A stretch of DNA of 64,000 nucleotides from positions 3,782,001 through 3,846,000 of the forward strand of contig NZ_CP062165.1 of assembly GCF_014844075.1 (NCBI RefSeq), written 5' to 3'. Positions 17,590-25,958 of this stretch are shown here, piece by piece. The stretch's first letter is position 1; every line of letters begins with the position of its first letter. The position numbers and the translations under genes were made by a program. Source of the DNA: Paenibacillus sp. JNUCC-31. Lineage in GTDB: Bacteria; Bacillota; Bacilli; Paenibacillales; Paenibacillaceae. The notes under the pieces are model-generated. The model saw nothing but the letters and a program-made list of their open reading frames with translations, ran no database searches and was not told the DNA's origin.

Positions 17590-19590
17590 TTATAGCTTGA
17601 ACTGCTCCACCAGTTTCTGCAGTTTATGAGCCAGGTGGGCGAGAGAATCGGCAGACGATGAAATCTCCTGCATGGAAGCAACCTGTTCCTCGGTAGCAGC
17701 AGAGATATTCTCCGTTCCATCGGCATTGGTTTCCGAGATGGTATGAATCTGCTCAATGGATTGTACCACTTCTGCTGTGCTTGCTGACATTTGCTGTGAC
17801 GCGGCTGCGATGGTCTCAAGCTGATCGTTTACGACTCCAACAGCCTGGCTAATCTGGGCAAAGGCTTCGTCTGCAAACTGAACGGCTCGAATCCCGTTGC
17901 TCACATCCCGTTTTCCAACCTGTGCATCTTGATTTGCTCGCAAAATTTCCTGTTGAATCGCTCCAACCATCTCTACAATTTTCTGTCCAGACAAGCTGGA
18001 TTGTTCCGCCAACTTGCGAACTTCGCTGGCAACAACGGAAAATCCGCGTCCATGCTCGCCTGCTCTTGCCGCTTCAATGGATGCGTTAAGGGCTAGCAGA
18101 TTGGTTTGTGCAGCGATGTCTGTAATAACAGATACCATCTCACCAATGGATGCAGAGTGTTGCCCAAGTCGTTCAGCGGTCTCTACCATATTTTGTACGA
18201 AGCGACTTACTGAATCCATCTCGGATACGGCTGTCCGCATCGTGGCATTCCCTTGATCCGCCAACTCGCTTGCTTGCATGGCGGCTTCGGATACTTGCTG
18301 TGTGCTGTTCGTTACCTGTCCAACACCTCCAGCCAATTCGTTCATCTGCTGCGACGTATGCTTCAAACTTGTGGCTTGTTTCTCAATACCTGCTGCCGAT
18401 TCTTCTGTGATCAAGGCAACTTGTTCTGTCGCTTTAGTCGTCTCGGACGAGTTGACAGCCAGTTGCGCGGAAGATGCGGTTAACTCGTCCGCCGTATGAC
18501 GCACATCGTGGATGACGTTACGCAAAGATTGGCTCATTTTATTAAAACTGGTACTGAGTTTTCCGAATTCATCTTGTCCCGTAACAGGGACCTCGATGGC
18601 CAGATTACCATTGCTAATTTCGTTGGATGCAGTCACCAGACGTTTCAGTGGTCGGGTGATCGACTGCACAATCCAGAAAATAATGATGGAGCTTACAGCA
18701 ATAGCAATCGCTACAACGACAAGTGTGGTATACAGGATAGGACGGACGGATTCGGTCACTTCATTGTTATCAATGACACCTACTACGGTCCAACCCGTTG
18801 TTTCATTTGTTGCGAAAAAAGCATGTTCCTGGGTGCCATTCAGCGAATAATCCAAACTTCCATTTTTCTGTTCAAAAATGGTTTTATAAGGTTCCATCGT
18901 GCCTTCAGTTCCCGGTTTTTCGGTAGGGTGTACGATGATTTTATTGGCATTATCGATGATATAGATATATCCTTTTTTTCCGATTTTGGTTGTGTTAACC
19001 GTTTGGGACAGGCTTTCAAGGGACAGGCTCACAGAGACAACGCCATGACCATCGGCTGAAGTCTGGGCTACCGATGCAACAACATTGCCGGTATTGCTTG
19101 ATATGTAAGGAGTGATTACAGTGGGGATGTCTTTGTTCTGCGTAGCAGCCTGATACCAAGGGCGCTCGCGTGGGTCATATCCAGCCTTGTTCACCGCTGT
19201 TACAGGGGAATTGATATAGACGCCTTGGTCGGTACCGATCGAGGCCAGTTCTACGTCGTTATGTGTTTCCTTGTAGGCATCGAGCAGAGTGCGGATCGTC
19301 TCTGTTTCATCCCCCTGTTTCGGTCCGACGTTCCCGGCATCCAGCTGGCTAGCTAGGAAATCAACATTTTTACGCGTGGCTCCAATGATCTGATCAATGG
19401 TCTGATTCAGTACATTCACACTGCTGATGGCGTTTTCGTACATTTTTTCTTCAACCTTGGCTTCAGCTGTTCGGAACGAGATCATGCCCAAACTGATTGT
19501 CGGAATCAGCAATACAATGGCAAAGGACAAAATCAGCTTTTCTCTCATCTGTAACGTTCTTGCAGTCACACGGTTACGCATCTTCTTCAT
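17590..19590 (-). CDS. Methyl-accepting chemotaxis protein, dCache sensor
   Basis: A 666-residue chemoreceptor paralogous to that at 13971. Transmembrane segment 1 is near residues 19-40. The dCache ligand domain shows [12 protein letters not shown], transmembrane segment 2 is near 290-312, a HAMP domain follows, and the signalling tip has [18 protein letters not shown]. The frame is open 43 codons further upstream, but AGGGGG seven bases before the ATG at 19590 and the basic [12 protein letters not shown] start favour this position. Its different dCache residues suggest a different ligand from the neighbouring receptor. Confidence 0.93.
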   Translation of the reverse strand: MKKMRNRVTARTLQMREKLILSFAIVLLIPTISLGMISFRTAEAKVEEKMYENAISSVNVLNQTIDQIIGATRKNVDFLASQLDAGNVGPKQGDETETIRTLLDAYKETHNDVELASIGTDQGVYINSPVTAVNKAGYDPRERPWYQAATQNKDIPTVITPYISSNTGNVVASVAQTSADGHGVVSVSLSLESLSQTVNTTKIGKKGYIYIIDNANKIIVHPTEKPGTEGTMEPYKTIFEQKNGSLDYSLNGTQEHAFFATNETTGWTVVGVIDNNEVTESVRPILYTTLVVVAIAIAVSSIIIFWIVQSITRPLKRLVTASNEISNGNLAIEVPVTGQDEFGKLSTSFNKMSQSLRNVIHDVRHTADELTASSAQLAVNSSETTKATEQVALITEESAAGIEKQATSLKHTSQQMNELAGGVGQVTNSTQQVSEAAMQASELADQGNATMRTAVSEMDSVSRFVQNMVETAERLGQHSASIGEMVSVITDIAAQTNLLALNASIEAARAGEHGRGFSVVASEVRKLAEQSSLSGQKIVEMVGAIQQEILRANQDAQVGKRDVSNGIRAVQFADEAFAQISQAVGVVNDQLETIAAASQQMSASTAEVVQSIEQIHTISETNADGTENISAATEEQVASMQEISSSADSLAHLAHKLQKLVEQFKL

Positions 19591-19685
19591 ACACATTCCC
19601 CCTAGATAGATCCCATCCCTAGTCTGATGGACAGGTTCATCTGGAAACAGATAGTACATTCCATCCTTTCCAGATGTTTCTGGTG

Positions 19686-19711
19686 CTATCGTATGACAAA
19701 ATTCGAGTTTG
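19686..19711 (-). promoter_or_regulatory. Weak candidate SigD-type promoter of the second chemoreceptor
   Basis: On the minus strand, CAAA, 14 bases, then TACGATAG, against the consensus TAAA-N15-GCCGATAT. It is about 100 bases upstream of the start. The remainder of the 338-base gap to azlC holds nothing that I recognise. Confidence 0.3.
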
Positions 19712-19928
19712 TTCAACATTAATTATGGGTTTTGTGAAATTTTTTTTGAGGATACATAGGTATTTTGGATCACATCTGTTCTGCAAAAGGAAATCTGTCT
19801 CTCCACGGATACCTCATCTTGTGGTATATTTCTGAATTAATGTAACGAACACGGATGTACATGGACATGTTGCATTCATACAGAGAATGGATTTGGTTCT
19901 GCCATATGCGGAATGAACTGGAGAGGGG

Positions 19929-20681
19929 ATGCACGGTTTGGATAAATCTATACCACTGACATCTGGACCTGCAGGCACAGAAGAGGTACAGGATAAAGCT
20001 TCATTTATGCAAGGAGTTAAGGACTGTATCCCGACACTGCTTGGGTATCTAAGTATTGGCTTTGCAGCGGGTGTCATTGAAATGACCGCAGGTCTAAGTT
20101 TGGCGGAGACGGCTTTGCTCAGTCTGATTCTATATGCTGGATCGGCCCAATTTATTGCCGCAGGCATGCTGGCATCGAACGGGTCAGCGACGGCCATCAT
20201 TTTCACCATCTTCTTCGTGAATCTTCGCCATCTGCTGCTGAGTGCAGCCGTATCACCGTATTTTCGTCATCTGACGCCGTTTAAAAATATGTGGATCGGC
20301 TCGCTGCTTACCGACGAGTCCTTTGGTGTGGCGATGACACGAGCGATTGGCCGGAAAACGCTGAGTGAGCGCTGGATGCACGGATTGAACATTACAGCAT
20401 ATCTGAACTGGTTTGTGGCGAATATGGCGGGAGCTTACTTTGGACGCTGGATAACCAATCCCGAGCGGCTGGGGCTTGATTTTGCCCTGCCTGCAATGTT
20501 TATTGGTCTGGTTGTGCTTCAGCTGATGCAGCGCAAAAATAAAAAATTACACATCAATGTGGCGATCATTGCTGTTGTCTGTGTAATCTTCGCCAGCATG
20601 GCTTCGCTTGGCAGCATGAGTGTCATTGTGGCTGCGGTCATTGCGGCAACGATGGGAGTAGTGATGGAACGATGGAAGTAA
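19929..20681 (+). CDS. azlC: AzlC-family branched-chain amino acid exporter, large subunit
   Basis: A 250-residue membrane protein of the AzlC family, which with AzlD exports branched-chain amino acids or analogues such as azaleucine. Family blocks are YLSIGFAAGV, LILYAGSAQFIA and FFVNLRHLLLS, with about six to seven membrane segments. GGAGAGGGG lies before the ATG; a TTG a few codons downstream is an alternative start. It overlaps azlD by 10 bases, which suggests coupled translation of the two subunits. Confidence 0.92.
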   Translation: MHGLDKSIPLTSGPAGTEEVQDKASFMQGVKDCIPTLLGYLSIGFAAGVIEMTAGLSLAETALLSLILYAGSAQFIAAGMLASNGSATAIIFTIFFVNLRHLLLSAAVSPYFRHLTPFKNMWIGSLLTDESFGVAMTRAIGRKTLSERWMHGLNITAYLNWFVANMAGAYFGRWITNPERLGLDFALPAMFIGLVVLQLMQRKNKKLHINVAIIAVVCVIFASMASLGSMSVIVAAVIAATMGVVMERWK

Positions 20682-21001
20682 GATGGGATGTATTCTGGAT
20701 TATTATGGGTTCAGCTTTGTTAACGTTCATCCCGCGCGTATTGCCGCTCATGCTGTTCAGTAAAATACAGATTCCGATGTGGCTGTTACGTTGGCTTGAA
20801 TATGTACCTGTGGCAGTCATGGCGGCCCTGATCGGTCAGGAATTGTTTATGGCGGACAACCAGGTAGTGCCGATTACGCATAATGCGGCCCTGTGGGCAG
20901 CGCTGCCTACCATTGCCGTGGCAATTTGGACCCGCAGTCTGCTTGGAACCGTACTTGTCGGCATTGTTGCGATGATGATTTTGCGGTACTTGATGGGATA
21001 A
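20672..21001 (+). CDS. azlD: AzlD-family branched-chain amino acid exporter, small subunit
   Basis: A 109-residue membrane protein with three to four hydrophobic segments and the AzlD features FIPRVLPLMLF and the C-terminal LLGTVLVGIVAMMILRY. It is the obligate partner of AzlC. The start ATG lies inside the end of azlC. Confidence 0.92.
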   Translation: MEVRWDVFWIIMGSALLTFIPRVLPLMLFSKIQIPMWLLRWLEYVPVAVMAALIGQELFMADNQVVPITHNAALWAALPTIAVAIWTRSLLGTVLVGIVAMMILRYLMG

Positions 21002-21031
21002 CTAACCGGGGTCTATGTGGATCAGGTAAAT

Positions 21032-21088
21032 CCTTCGCTCTATCGGTTAATAATGTTCATTAGGAACTCTTAATTGGAGCGAAGGGAG
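21032..21088 (+). promoter_or_regulatory. Inverted repeat that can mask the ribosome binding site of the SDR gene
   Basis: CCTTCGCTC (21032-21040) is the exact reverse complement of GAGCGAAGG (21077-21085). The right arm contains the GAAGGGAG ribosome binding site of the gene starting at 21097. Folding in the mRNA would hide it, so translational control is possible. Confidence 0.4.
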
Positions 21089-21096
21089 TTAGATCC

Positions 21097-21900
21097 ATGG
21101 ATAAACCGAAGCACAGACTGCTGATAACGGGAGCAGCGGGAGTCATTGGCCGCAGTCTGCTGGAGGGACTGAGAGAAAAGGGCAAGTATGAGATCGTGGC
21201 TGCTGATCTTCATGATGACCCTCAAGCAGGCATTGTCGCAATGGATGTGACAGACGGAGAACGACTGAAAGAGCTGATGCAGGGTGTTCAGACGGTGCTG
21301 CACATTGCATGGGCCAAGGATGAAGAAGATTTTCTGGGCAAAGTCCTGCCCATCAACGTAACAGGGGCCTACCATGTGTATGAAGCTGCACGCTTGAACG
21401 GTGTACAGCGGGTCATTTTTGCGAGTTCAAATCATGCGACAGGGTTCTATCCAACAGGGGAGGATATCAAAGTGGATGATCCCTATCGGCCAGACAGTTT
21501 TTATGGACTTAGCAAATGTTATATAGAGCTGCTTGGACGATATTACGTGGATAAATATGATCTGTCGTCATTCAATATTCGAATTGGCAACTTCTCGGGC
21601 GATGCGCATCCGCATTCTGAGCGTTCTGCACACATTTGGATTTCGCCAAGGGACATGGTGCAGCTTGCCGAGTGCTGCATTGAGGCAGATTCAAGCATGA
21701 AATATGTTAATCTATATGGGACTTCAGCCAATACGGATAATTATTATGATATTGGATATCTGGAACAGAAGATTGGGTACCGTCCGGAGGACGATGCAGC
21801 AGAGTTATGGGACGAGGCGAAGCGCAAGGGAGCGCCGGATAAGCAGGACGAAACGGAATATCAGGGCGGAGGATATGTCGCGAAGGAACCAAAATCCTAA
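21097..21900 (+). CDS. NAD-dependent epimerase/dehydratase-family SDR, uronate-dehydrogenase-like
   Basis: A 267-residue extended short-chain dehydrogenase. The Rossmann motif GAAGVIG lies near residue 10, ASSNHATGFYP contains the catalytic Ser region, and YGLSK is the Tyr-x-x-x-Lys pair. The SSNH, PDSFYGLSK and IRIGNF blocks are typical of uronate dehydrogenases, which oxidise glucuronate or galacturonate to the aldarolactone. The gene lies 2 kb from an operon for degradation of an acidic polysaccharide, which makes that activity plausible. A sugar-nucleotide epimerase is the main alternative. Confidence 0.75.
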   Translation: MDKPKHRLLITGAAGVIGRSLLEGLREKGKYEIVAADLHDDPQAGIVAMDVTDGERLKELMQGVQTVLHIAWAKDEEDFLGKVLPINVTGAYHVYEAARLNGVQRVIFASSNHATGFYPTGEDIKVDDPYRPDSFYGLSKCYIELLGRYYVDKYDLSSFNIRIGNFSGDAHPHSERSAHIWISPRDMVQLAECCIEADSSMKYVNLYGTSANTDNYYDIGYLEQKIGYRPEDDAAELWDEAKRKGAPDKQDETEYQGGGYVAKEPKS

Positions 21901-22098
21901 AATCTTAAAATCTTAAAGATCTGAAACGTCTTATAGACGCGTAGAACTGTAGGTGACATTGCAGGAAGTACAACGCGGAGAGTTAACTGAAAAGGTTTCG
22001 TTCTGAAAACGCTATTTTCTATTGCGTCCGAAAGGGATAAAATGGAGACTGAAGGGTTGAGGTTTTCATTTTACATACAGGAAGGAACGGTTTTGGTT

Positions 22099-22755
22099 AT
22101 GAGTACACATTCATCCGTTATACTTTTTCAGGGAGACTCCATTACAGACGGGGGAAGATCGCGCAATGATGATCCGAATCATGTTCTCGGGCATGGCTAT
22201 GCATATCTAATCTCAAGCAAACTGGGTGTGGAACTGGCAGCCAAGCAGCCAACGTTCTACAACAGAGGAGTTAGCGGGGATCGCGCTTCCGATCTGTATG
22301 CACGCTGGAACGAGGATACGTTCAGCTTGAAGCCGGATCTGATCAGCATTCTGATCGGTGTGAATGATGCCTGGCGCACCATAAATGGTGAACCCAGTGG
22401 AGTGACGGATCGTCTTGGACGTGCTTATCGTCATTTGCTGGAGGAAACACGCGAAGTGATGCCGAATACCGGGCTGGTTTTAATGGAGCCGTTCATCCTT
22501 AAAACCGGAGCTACAGTGGAGCGTTGGGACACTTGGCAGGAGCGTGTCGGACAATATCAGCGGCTTGTTGCTGAACTTGCCACAGAATTTGGTGCTGTGC
22601 TGGTTCCATTGCAGGATGTGTTTAATCAGGCCACTGAAAAGGCTGATGCTGCTTACTGGTTGTGGGATGGTGTGCATCCAACGGCAGCAGGTCATGAGCT
22701 TATCGCCCGTCAGTGGTTGTCTGTCGTACAGGACAGTCCACTTAAAATTCAATAA
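22099..22755 (+). CDS. SGNH/GDSL-type hydrolase (esterase or carbohydrate deacetylase)
   Basis: A 218-residue cytoplasmic SGNH hydrolase. Block I is FQGDSITDGGR with the nucleophile Ser, the block II Gly is in NRGVSGDR, block III is IGVNDAW with the oxyanion Asn, and block V is WDGVHPTAAGH with the Asp/His. No signal peptide is seen. Such enzymes often remove acetyl groups from sugars. An in-frame TTG at 22093 lies nearer AAGGA and may be the true start. A TGAAAACGCT motif about 90 bases upstream resembles a degenerate cre site. Confidence 0.85.
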   Translation: MSTHSSVILFQGDSITDGGRSRNDDPNHVLGHGYAYLISSKLGVELAAKQPTFYNRGVSGDRASDLYARWNEDTFSLKPDLISILIGVNDAWRTINGEPSGVTDRLGRAYRHLLEETREVMPNTGLVLMEPFILKTGATVERWDTWQERVGQYQRLVAELATEFGAVLVPLQDVFNQATEKADAAYWLWDGVHPTAAGHELIARQWLSVVQDSPLKIQ

Positions 22756-22760
22756 AAATG

Positions 22761-22797
22761 GAGCATGGGGTCTGTACAGATCCTGTGCTCTTTTTTT
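22761..22797 (+). terminator. Rho-independent terminator of the SGNH hydrolase gene
   Basis: GAGCA...GGGTCTGT pairs with ACAGATCC...GTGCTC and is followed by TTTTTTT. Confidence 0.85.
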
Positions 22798-22855
22798 ATA
22801 TAACGAAATAAAAAAGAAATGATCTAATTAAAAATGACATATTTAGAATATATAT

Positions 22856-22880
22856 GTTTTAATCCCAAATGAGAGGGTAA
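22856..22880 (+). promoter_or_regulatory. SigB/SigF-like promoter of the KGG protein gene
   Basis: GTTTTA, a 13-base spacer, then GGGTAA. This fits the general-stress SigB pattern (GTTTAA-N12-15-GGGTAT) and overlaps the forespore SigF pattern. It lies about 50 bases before the gene. Confidence 0.55.
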
Positions 22881-22931
22881 TTAAAAAGCGTAGCACACTA
22901 TATTCAATACCCGATAAGGAGTGAATTCAAA

Positions 22932-23159
22932 ATGGCACAGAATAACCAAAACGGAAAAATGAGCCGTGAAGAAGCAGGACGTAAGGGTGGAGAAGCAACC
23001 TCCAAGAATCATGATCAGGAGTTCTATCAAGAGATTGGCCGGGAGGGCGGAAGCGCCCGGGGCAACAATGATGGGAACGATGATCAAGGTGGCAAAATGA
23101 GCCGTGAAGAGGCAGGACGCAAGGGCGGACAAGCTCGGTCCCGTAATCGGAACAATTAA
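22932..23159 (+). CDS. KGG-repeat stress protein
   Basis: A 75-residue, very hydrophilic protein with two copies of KMSREEAGRKGG (near residues 10 and 55) and a related EIGREGGSAR in the middle. KGG-repeat proteins (GsiB, YciG and relatives) are small hydrophilins induced by starvation or desiccation and thought to protect macromolecules. AAGGAGTGAATTCAAA precedes the ATG. A SigB/SigF-like promoter and a dedicated terminator make it a single-gene unit. Confidence 0.88.
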   Translation: MAQNNQNGKMSREEAGRKGGEATSKNHDQEFYQEIGREGGSARGNNDGNDDQGGKMSREEAGRKGGQARSRNRNN

Positions 23160-23193
23160 TTCATTGATATAGGAATACTGTATAGTCCAAGCA

Positions 23194-23244
23194 AACAAGG
23201 CCAGATTTCACCTGTGGAAAAGGGTGAGTCTGGCCTTGTTTTTT
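23194..23244 (+). terminator. Rho-independent terminator of the KGG gene
   Basis: AACAAGGCCAGA pairs with TCTGGCCTTGTT around an inner CACC / GGGTG stem, followed by TTTTTT. Confidence 0.88.
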
Positions 23245-23267
23245 ATGAGAGTTGTTGCACTGACAGG

Positions 23268-23720
23268 TCAGGCAATATGTGGTTCGATCGCTTGACGATA
23301 ACTGTATAGGGATTCGTCAATGATGGTACGCAAGAAAATGGGATCTATATCAAAGAGCAGGGATTCTGCGTAACGCCAAGCATTTTCTTCGATACGCAGC
23401 CGAATTTCAGCTTGCTCAGGAGCCGTAGGAGGTCCATCCAGAAGGTTAGACAAATCCATCAATTCTACATCCTCGGCATGTCCCAGTTCATGAGCCAGAA
23501 TGACATAAATATAGGCCTTTAATGGAGCGAGCGAGCCAAACAGCATTCGGCATTGTTCCATAATTTCTTTTTTATATAGATACACGGTGTGGCTTCCCAT
23601 GTGATATTTACCACCGACGAGACGACTATCCGGAAAATGGGGCTCAACCTGGACAAACACACGGCTATTGGAGCGGTGCAGCAGTTCAGTTACAGCCTGA
23701 TTAAATAATTCAGTATTCAG
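23268..23720 (-). CDS. Putative zinc-metalloprotease-like protein with HELGH motif; non-standard start likely
   Basis: A soluble protein with HELGHAED in its middle, the HExxH zinc-binding signature of metallopeptidases. I cannot name the family. The first canonical start is GTG at 23660 (130 residues). However, the frame continues 20 codons upstream with protein-like sequence (LFNQAVTELLHRSNSR) to a CTG at 23720, seven bases after AGGTG, and then a TGA. I list the longer form (150 codons); starting at GTG would lose this helix and has no ribosome binding site. It is transcribed away from the heparinase operon. Confidence 0.6.
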   Translation of the reverse strand: MNTELFNQAVTELLHRSNSRVFVQVEPHFPDSRLVGGKYHMGSHTVYLYKKEIMEQCRMLFGSLAPLKAYIYVILAHELGHAEDVELMDLSNLLDGPPTAPEQAEIRLRIEENAWRYAESLLFDIDPIFLRTIIDESLYSYRQAIEPHIA

Positions 23721-23883
23721 TATGGTTCACCTGTCCTCATAATGGAATGAAATACATATGCCATGAGTCCGACAACCCTTTTACGAGAAAAACCTCTGAA
23801 AAGTTTCATTTATTTTCATTATTTATTTTTTTATACAACATTAATTCGAACTCCCTTCATTTTTACTAGACGATGGGCTAAAA

Positions 23884-23897
23884 TGAAATCGGTTACA
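23884..23897 (+). promoter_or_regulatory. cre site (CcpA operator) at the heparinase operon promoter
   Basis: TGAAATCGGTTACA matches the CcpA consensus TGWAANCGNTNWCA at every fixed position. It abuts a TAAAAT -10-like hexamer (23879-23884), so CcpA binding would block transcription when preferred sugars are present. Confidence 0.7.
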
Positions 23898-23916
23898 AAA
23901 TTAGGGAGGAATTCTC

Positions 23917-25845
23917 ATGACGATTCACCCTGGATGGAATTGGACGGCTGATGATATAGAAATGGCCATGAGGCATGGTGCATATAGTGGTTTGAAGTAC
24001 ATCTGTCGTTGGAAAGATAGATTGGCTGACACGTTGAATGATCCCGACTATGCTTCCTTCTGGTCAGATCTAAGAGTATATGAGCAGAAAGCGAGTACGG
24101 AGAACCTGCCTGAGTTATCTTTTTCCCTATATCGCCAATTCAGGGAGACAGGTGAACGCCAAGCGTATGAGCTGGCATATTTTGAGCGGCGCGGGAGACT
24201 CGCTGCACTGGGATTACTTGCTGCGGCATCGCCATCAGCTGAGCGTCTGCAATTGCTGGAGGACCTGATCTGGAGTGTCTGTAACGAACCAACCTGGTGT
24301 CTGTCCGCCCATGTACCTGAAGGGAAAGAAGCTGGCGCAAGGGAACACATTGACCTGTTCGCTGCAGAAACAGCGCAAACGCTCGCAGAGATGATCATCC
24401 TTCTCAATGACGTTCTAGACCAGCGTGTGGTGCGAAGGGTGCGGGCTGAGACAGAAAGCAGGATATTCACCCCGTTGTACCAGGAGCAGCGGATATATGG
24501 TTGGGAGAACGCAGAGCACAATTGGTCAGCGGTGTGCAGCGGCGGCTGTGGAATTGCAGCTCTCCTTCTGTTGGAAGATGAGCATCTTAGGGCCAAGGCT
24601 GTACAGCAGACTATTCATTCCATGAATGCTTTCTTGAAGGGGTATGGGATGGATGGGGGATGTGCTGAAGGTGTAGGTTACTGGGTTTACGGGTTCGGTT
24701 TTTATACGTATTTTGCAGAGATGCTGCGAATATTCAGTGCAGGAACACTGGATATGCTATCCGATCCCCAAACGAGAGCAATCGCTGCTTTCCCCGGAAA
24801 TATTCACCTGTCAGGCGGGGTATTTGTCAATTTTTCGGACAGTCGCGAGCGGGAGACTATTCCGCCCGGCCTGCTTTCTCTTTTGGCCGAGCGACAGCAG
24901 ATTCAAGTCCATTTGGAGCATCGTATACCGCTTCTGGCAGAGGACCCCTGCCGCCGATGGGCCCACGCTTTGCGTAATATCCTTTGGACTAATCCGGCTG
25001 TATACAAAAGGGGAAACGAAGCACAGATGCCGGCAGTCCCAGTCTATCTGGAGAACTTGTCGTGGGGGATAGCCCGAGGAGTACTGGCAGCGGGAGAACA
25101 AAAGGAAATGACTGCAGCTTTTGCCGTAAAGGGCGGTCATAACGAAGAGCCCCATAATCATAATGATCTGGGACATTTTATCCTTCATGGCGGCGGAGAA
25201 AACATTCTCTGTGACCCAGGTTCAGGCGAGTATACTCAGGCCTATTTCGCACCTGGGCGGGAAAGCATTTTTCAAATTGGTTCTCAGGGGCATAGCGTTC
25301 CGGTCATCGAAGGAGCGGGTCAGCAATCCGGACAGCAAGCAGAGGCGAAAGTATTGCATATCAAGCGATCATTTCCGGAGGGGATAGAGGCTGCATTTGA
25401 TTTGACGTCGGCTTACCCAGATGCTCCGACACTGGCGAGGTATACCAGGCATTTGAGTTGGAACTGTCCGCCGGGAGCCTCCGAAGCGGAGCTTTTCCTT
25501 GAAGACTACTATCAGTGGCAGCAACCTTCTGATCCGTGTAAAGAAGAGCACCTGACCGAAAAGCCGCCAGTCGTTGAGCATTTTATGAGTCGAATTTATC
25601 CTGTCGTACAGGAAGCATGGGTCCAGTGGGAAGGGAGAAAGGCCGTAGTGACGATGCATTATGATGCTGACCTCTGGGATGCACAGGTGGAAGAGGTAGA
25701 GACGGTGGATCACGATCACCTGCCCCTGACATTTTACCGGACGGCATTATCCTTGCAGCAAACGGCAAATGAAGAGGGGAATTCCCGAAATTACACCGTA
25801 AAAGAGACATGGTGCAGATTGAAATTCTCCGTACATCCAAAGTAA
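23917..25845 (+). CDS. Heparinase II/III-family protein (polysaccharide lyase-like)
   Basis: A 642-residue protein with an N-terminal alpha/alpha-toroid (about residues 1-380, with YGWENAEHNWSAVC and GYWVYGFGFY) and a C-terminal beta-sandwich. The heparinase II/III signature is in GGHNEEPHNHNDLGHF near residue 408, followed by DPGSGEYT. Enzymes of this fold cleave acidic polysaccharides (heparin/heparan, alginate, exopolysaccharides) by beta-elimination, leaving unsaturated uronates. There is no signal peptide, so it should act on imported oligosaccharides. GGGAGGAATTCTC precedes the ATG. It is the first gene of a three-gene operon ending in GH88, the partner for unsaturated uronates. Confidence 0.82.
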   Translation: MTIHPGWNWTADDIEMAMRHGAYSGLKYICRWKDRLADTLNDPDYASFWSDLRVYEQKASTENLPELSFSLYRQFRETGERQAYELAYFERRGRLAALGLLAAASPSAERLQLLEDLIWSVCNEPTWCLSAHVPEGKEAGAREHIDLFAAETAQTLAEMIILLNDVLDQRVVRRVRAETESRIFTPLYQEQRIYGWENAEHNWSAVCSGGCGIAALLLLEDEHLRAKAVQQTIHSMNAFLKGYGMDGGCAEGVGYWVYGFGFYTYFAEMLRIFSAGTLDMLSDPQTRAIAAFPGNIHLSGGVFVNFSDSRERETIPPGLLSLLAERQQIQVHLEHRIPLLAEDPCRRWAHALRNILWTNPAVYKRGNEAQMPAVPVYLENLSWGIARGVLAAGEQKEMTAAFAVKGGHNEEPHNHNDLGHFILHGGGENILCDPGSGEYTQAYFAPGRESIFQIGSQGHSVPVIEGAGQQSGQQAEAKVLHIKRSFPEGIEAAFDLTSAYPDAPTLARYTRHLSWNCPPGASEAELFLEDYYQWQQPSDPCKEEHLTEKPPVVEHFMSRIYPVVQEAWVQWEGRKAVVTMHYDADLWDAQVEEVETVDHDHLPLTFYRTALSLQQTANEEGNSRNYTVKETWCRLKFSVHPK

Positions 25846-25958
25846 GGACAGAAATCAGAAGTAACGGTGAATCCGGATTAATGCAGCAGGAACCAGGAAC
25901 GACTCGGACCAATTCAATCCCAGATGGAAGTCGGGATCAGAAATGAGGGTGATTTGTT

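Noticed and set aside
24048..24596. 182-codon open frame antisense to the heparinase-like gene
   Set aside because: No recognisable protein features; codon pattern explained by the sense gene.
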